From Modicisalibacter coralii (GTDB lineage Bacteria; Pseudomonadota; Gammaproteobacteria; Pseudomonadales; Halomonadaceae): DNA of 64,000 nucleotides. Positions 63,869 through 64,000 of the stretch are shown piece after piece. The DNA is taken from assembly GCF_004117855.1 (NCBI RefSeq), contig NZ_QWBW01000030.1, forward strand, positions 1 to 64,000, in the 5' to 3' direction. Under the pieces are notes generated by a model. It was given only the letters and a program-made list of their open reading frames with translations. It had not been told where the DNA came from and did not search any database. The stretch's first letter is position 1, and the number at the start of each line of letters is the position of its first letter. A program made the position numbers and the translations under genes.

Positions 63869-64000
63869 GGTTACCCTCGACAACGAACCGGCGGGCACCA
63901 GCGCCCGGCCGATGAAGCGTCCATGGTAGCAGGATCGCCGATCGAGCTCACCCGTATCGCGTCTTGCCGGCAGGGCGCACACGGCGTTGCACGGCGCTCG
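63869..64000. other. Region upstream of ribA to the window edge
   Basis: No gene recognised. GC-rich; probably the ribA promoter and part of the neighbouring intergenic region. Confidence 0.4.

Noticed and set aside
63233-63982. Upstream extension of ribA to an ATG at 63982
   Set aside because: The family N-terminus and a GAGGG ribosome-binding site support the GTG at 63868; the extension has no similarity.

Overview
The window is a high-GC gammaproteobacterial chromosome segment. Its gene content and order (yicC/rph, crc/pyrE divergent, serA, xseB-ispA-dxs, an Anr-type arcDABC operon, a large Zur regulon) fit a Halomonadaceae-type organism such as Halomonas or Chromohalobacter. This placement is inferred from protein resemblance and synteny only. 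No rRNA, tRNA or CRISPR array was seen.

Layout. (1) 1-4.1 kb is a visibly AT-richer accessory island. It holds the start of an IS5-type transposase, then a two-gene AAA-ATPase/subtilase pair matching the IetA-IetS toxin-antitoxin and anti-phage family. The ietS protease gene is split by a one-base shift at an A6 run. (2) 4.1-12.2 kb is housekeeping: yicC, rph, crc (a catalytically dead ExoIII relative), pyrE, a YfaZ-like porin, trmL, rep and sseA. (3) 12.4-17.5 kb is a tripartite tricarboxylate transporter (tctCBA) with an HpcH/HpaI aldolase and a divergent LacI-type regulator; a perfect palindrome lies between them. (4) 17.5-28.4 kb handles allantoin and glyoxylate: two NCS1 permeases and a hydantoin/allantoin racemase on the minus strand, then puuE, a bicupin ureidoglycine aminohydrolase, allA, gcl, hyi and glxR on the plus strand. 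A 0.68-kb non-coding region with repeated TGTATACA-type sites separates the two arms. (5) 28.5-34.3 kb is a D-amino-acid module: RpiR regulator, D-aminoacylase, RidA, sodium symporter and a divergent D-serine/D-threonine PLP enzyme. (6) 34.4-36.6 kb is a TonB-dependent receptor.

(7) 36.6-46.8 kb is a zinc-starvation regulon with three Zur-like palindromes. They sit before hupE-membrane protein-DUF1007, between DUF1826-DUF1007-nicO and dksA2-COG0523 GTPase-folE2, and between znuCB and znuA. The gene set combines metal uptake (ZnuABC, HupE, NicO), a metallochaperone GTPase, and zinc-independent replacements of zinc enzymes (DksA2 with Cys-Thr-Cys-Ala, FolE2). (8) 46.9-57.6 kb is mostly core: serA, xseB-ispA-dxs-djlA, a small secreted protein, a siderophore-interacting reductase, a GST, an ABC exporter, and an FMN reductase divergent from soxR across a textbook SoxR operator. 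(9) 57.6-64 kb holds the arginine deiminase operon arcDABC with two Anr/Fnr-like boxes, a hemolysin III/TrhA-type membrane protein and ribA.

The most distinctive items are the frameshifted ietAS locus at an apparent island boundary, the compact Zur regulon with poorly characterised members, a set of long imperfect palindromes between catabolic genes, and recurrent 15-16 bp tandem duplications in or at the edge of coding sequences.
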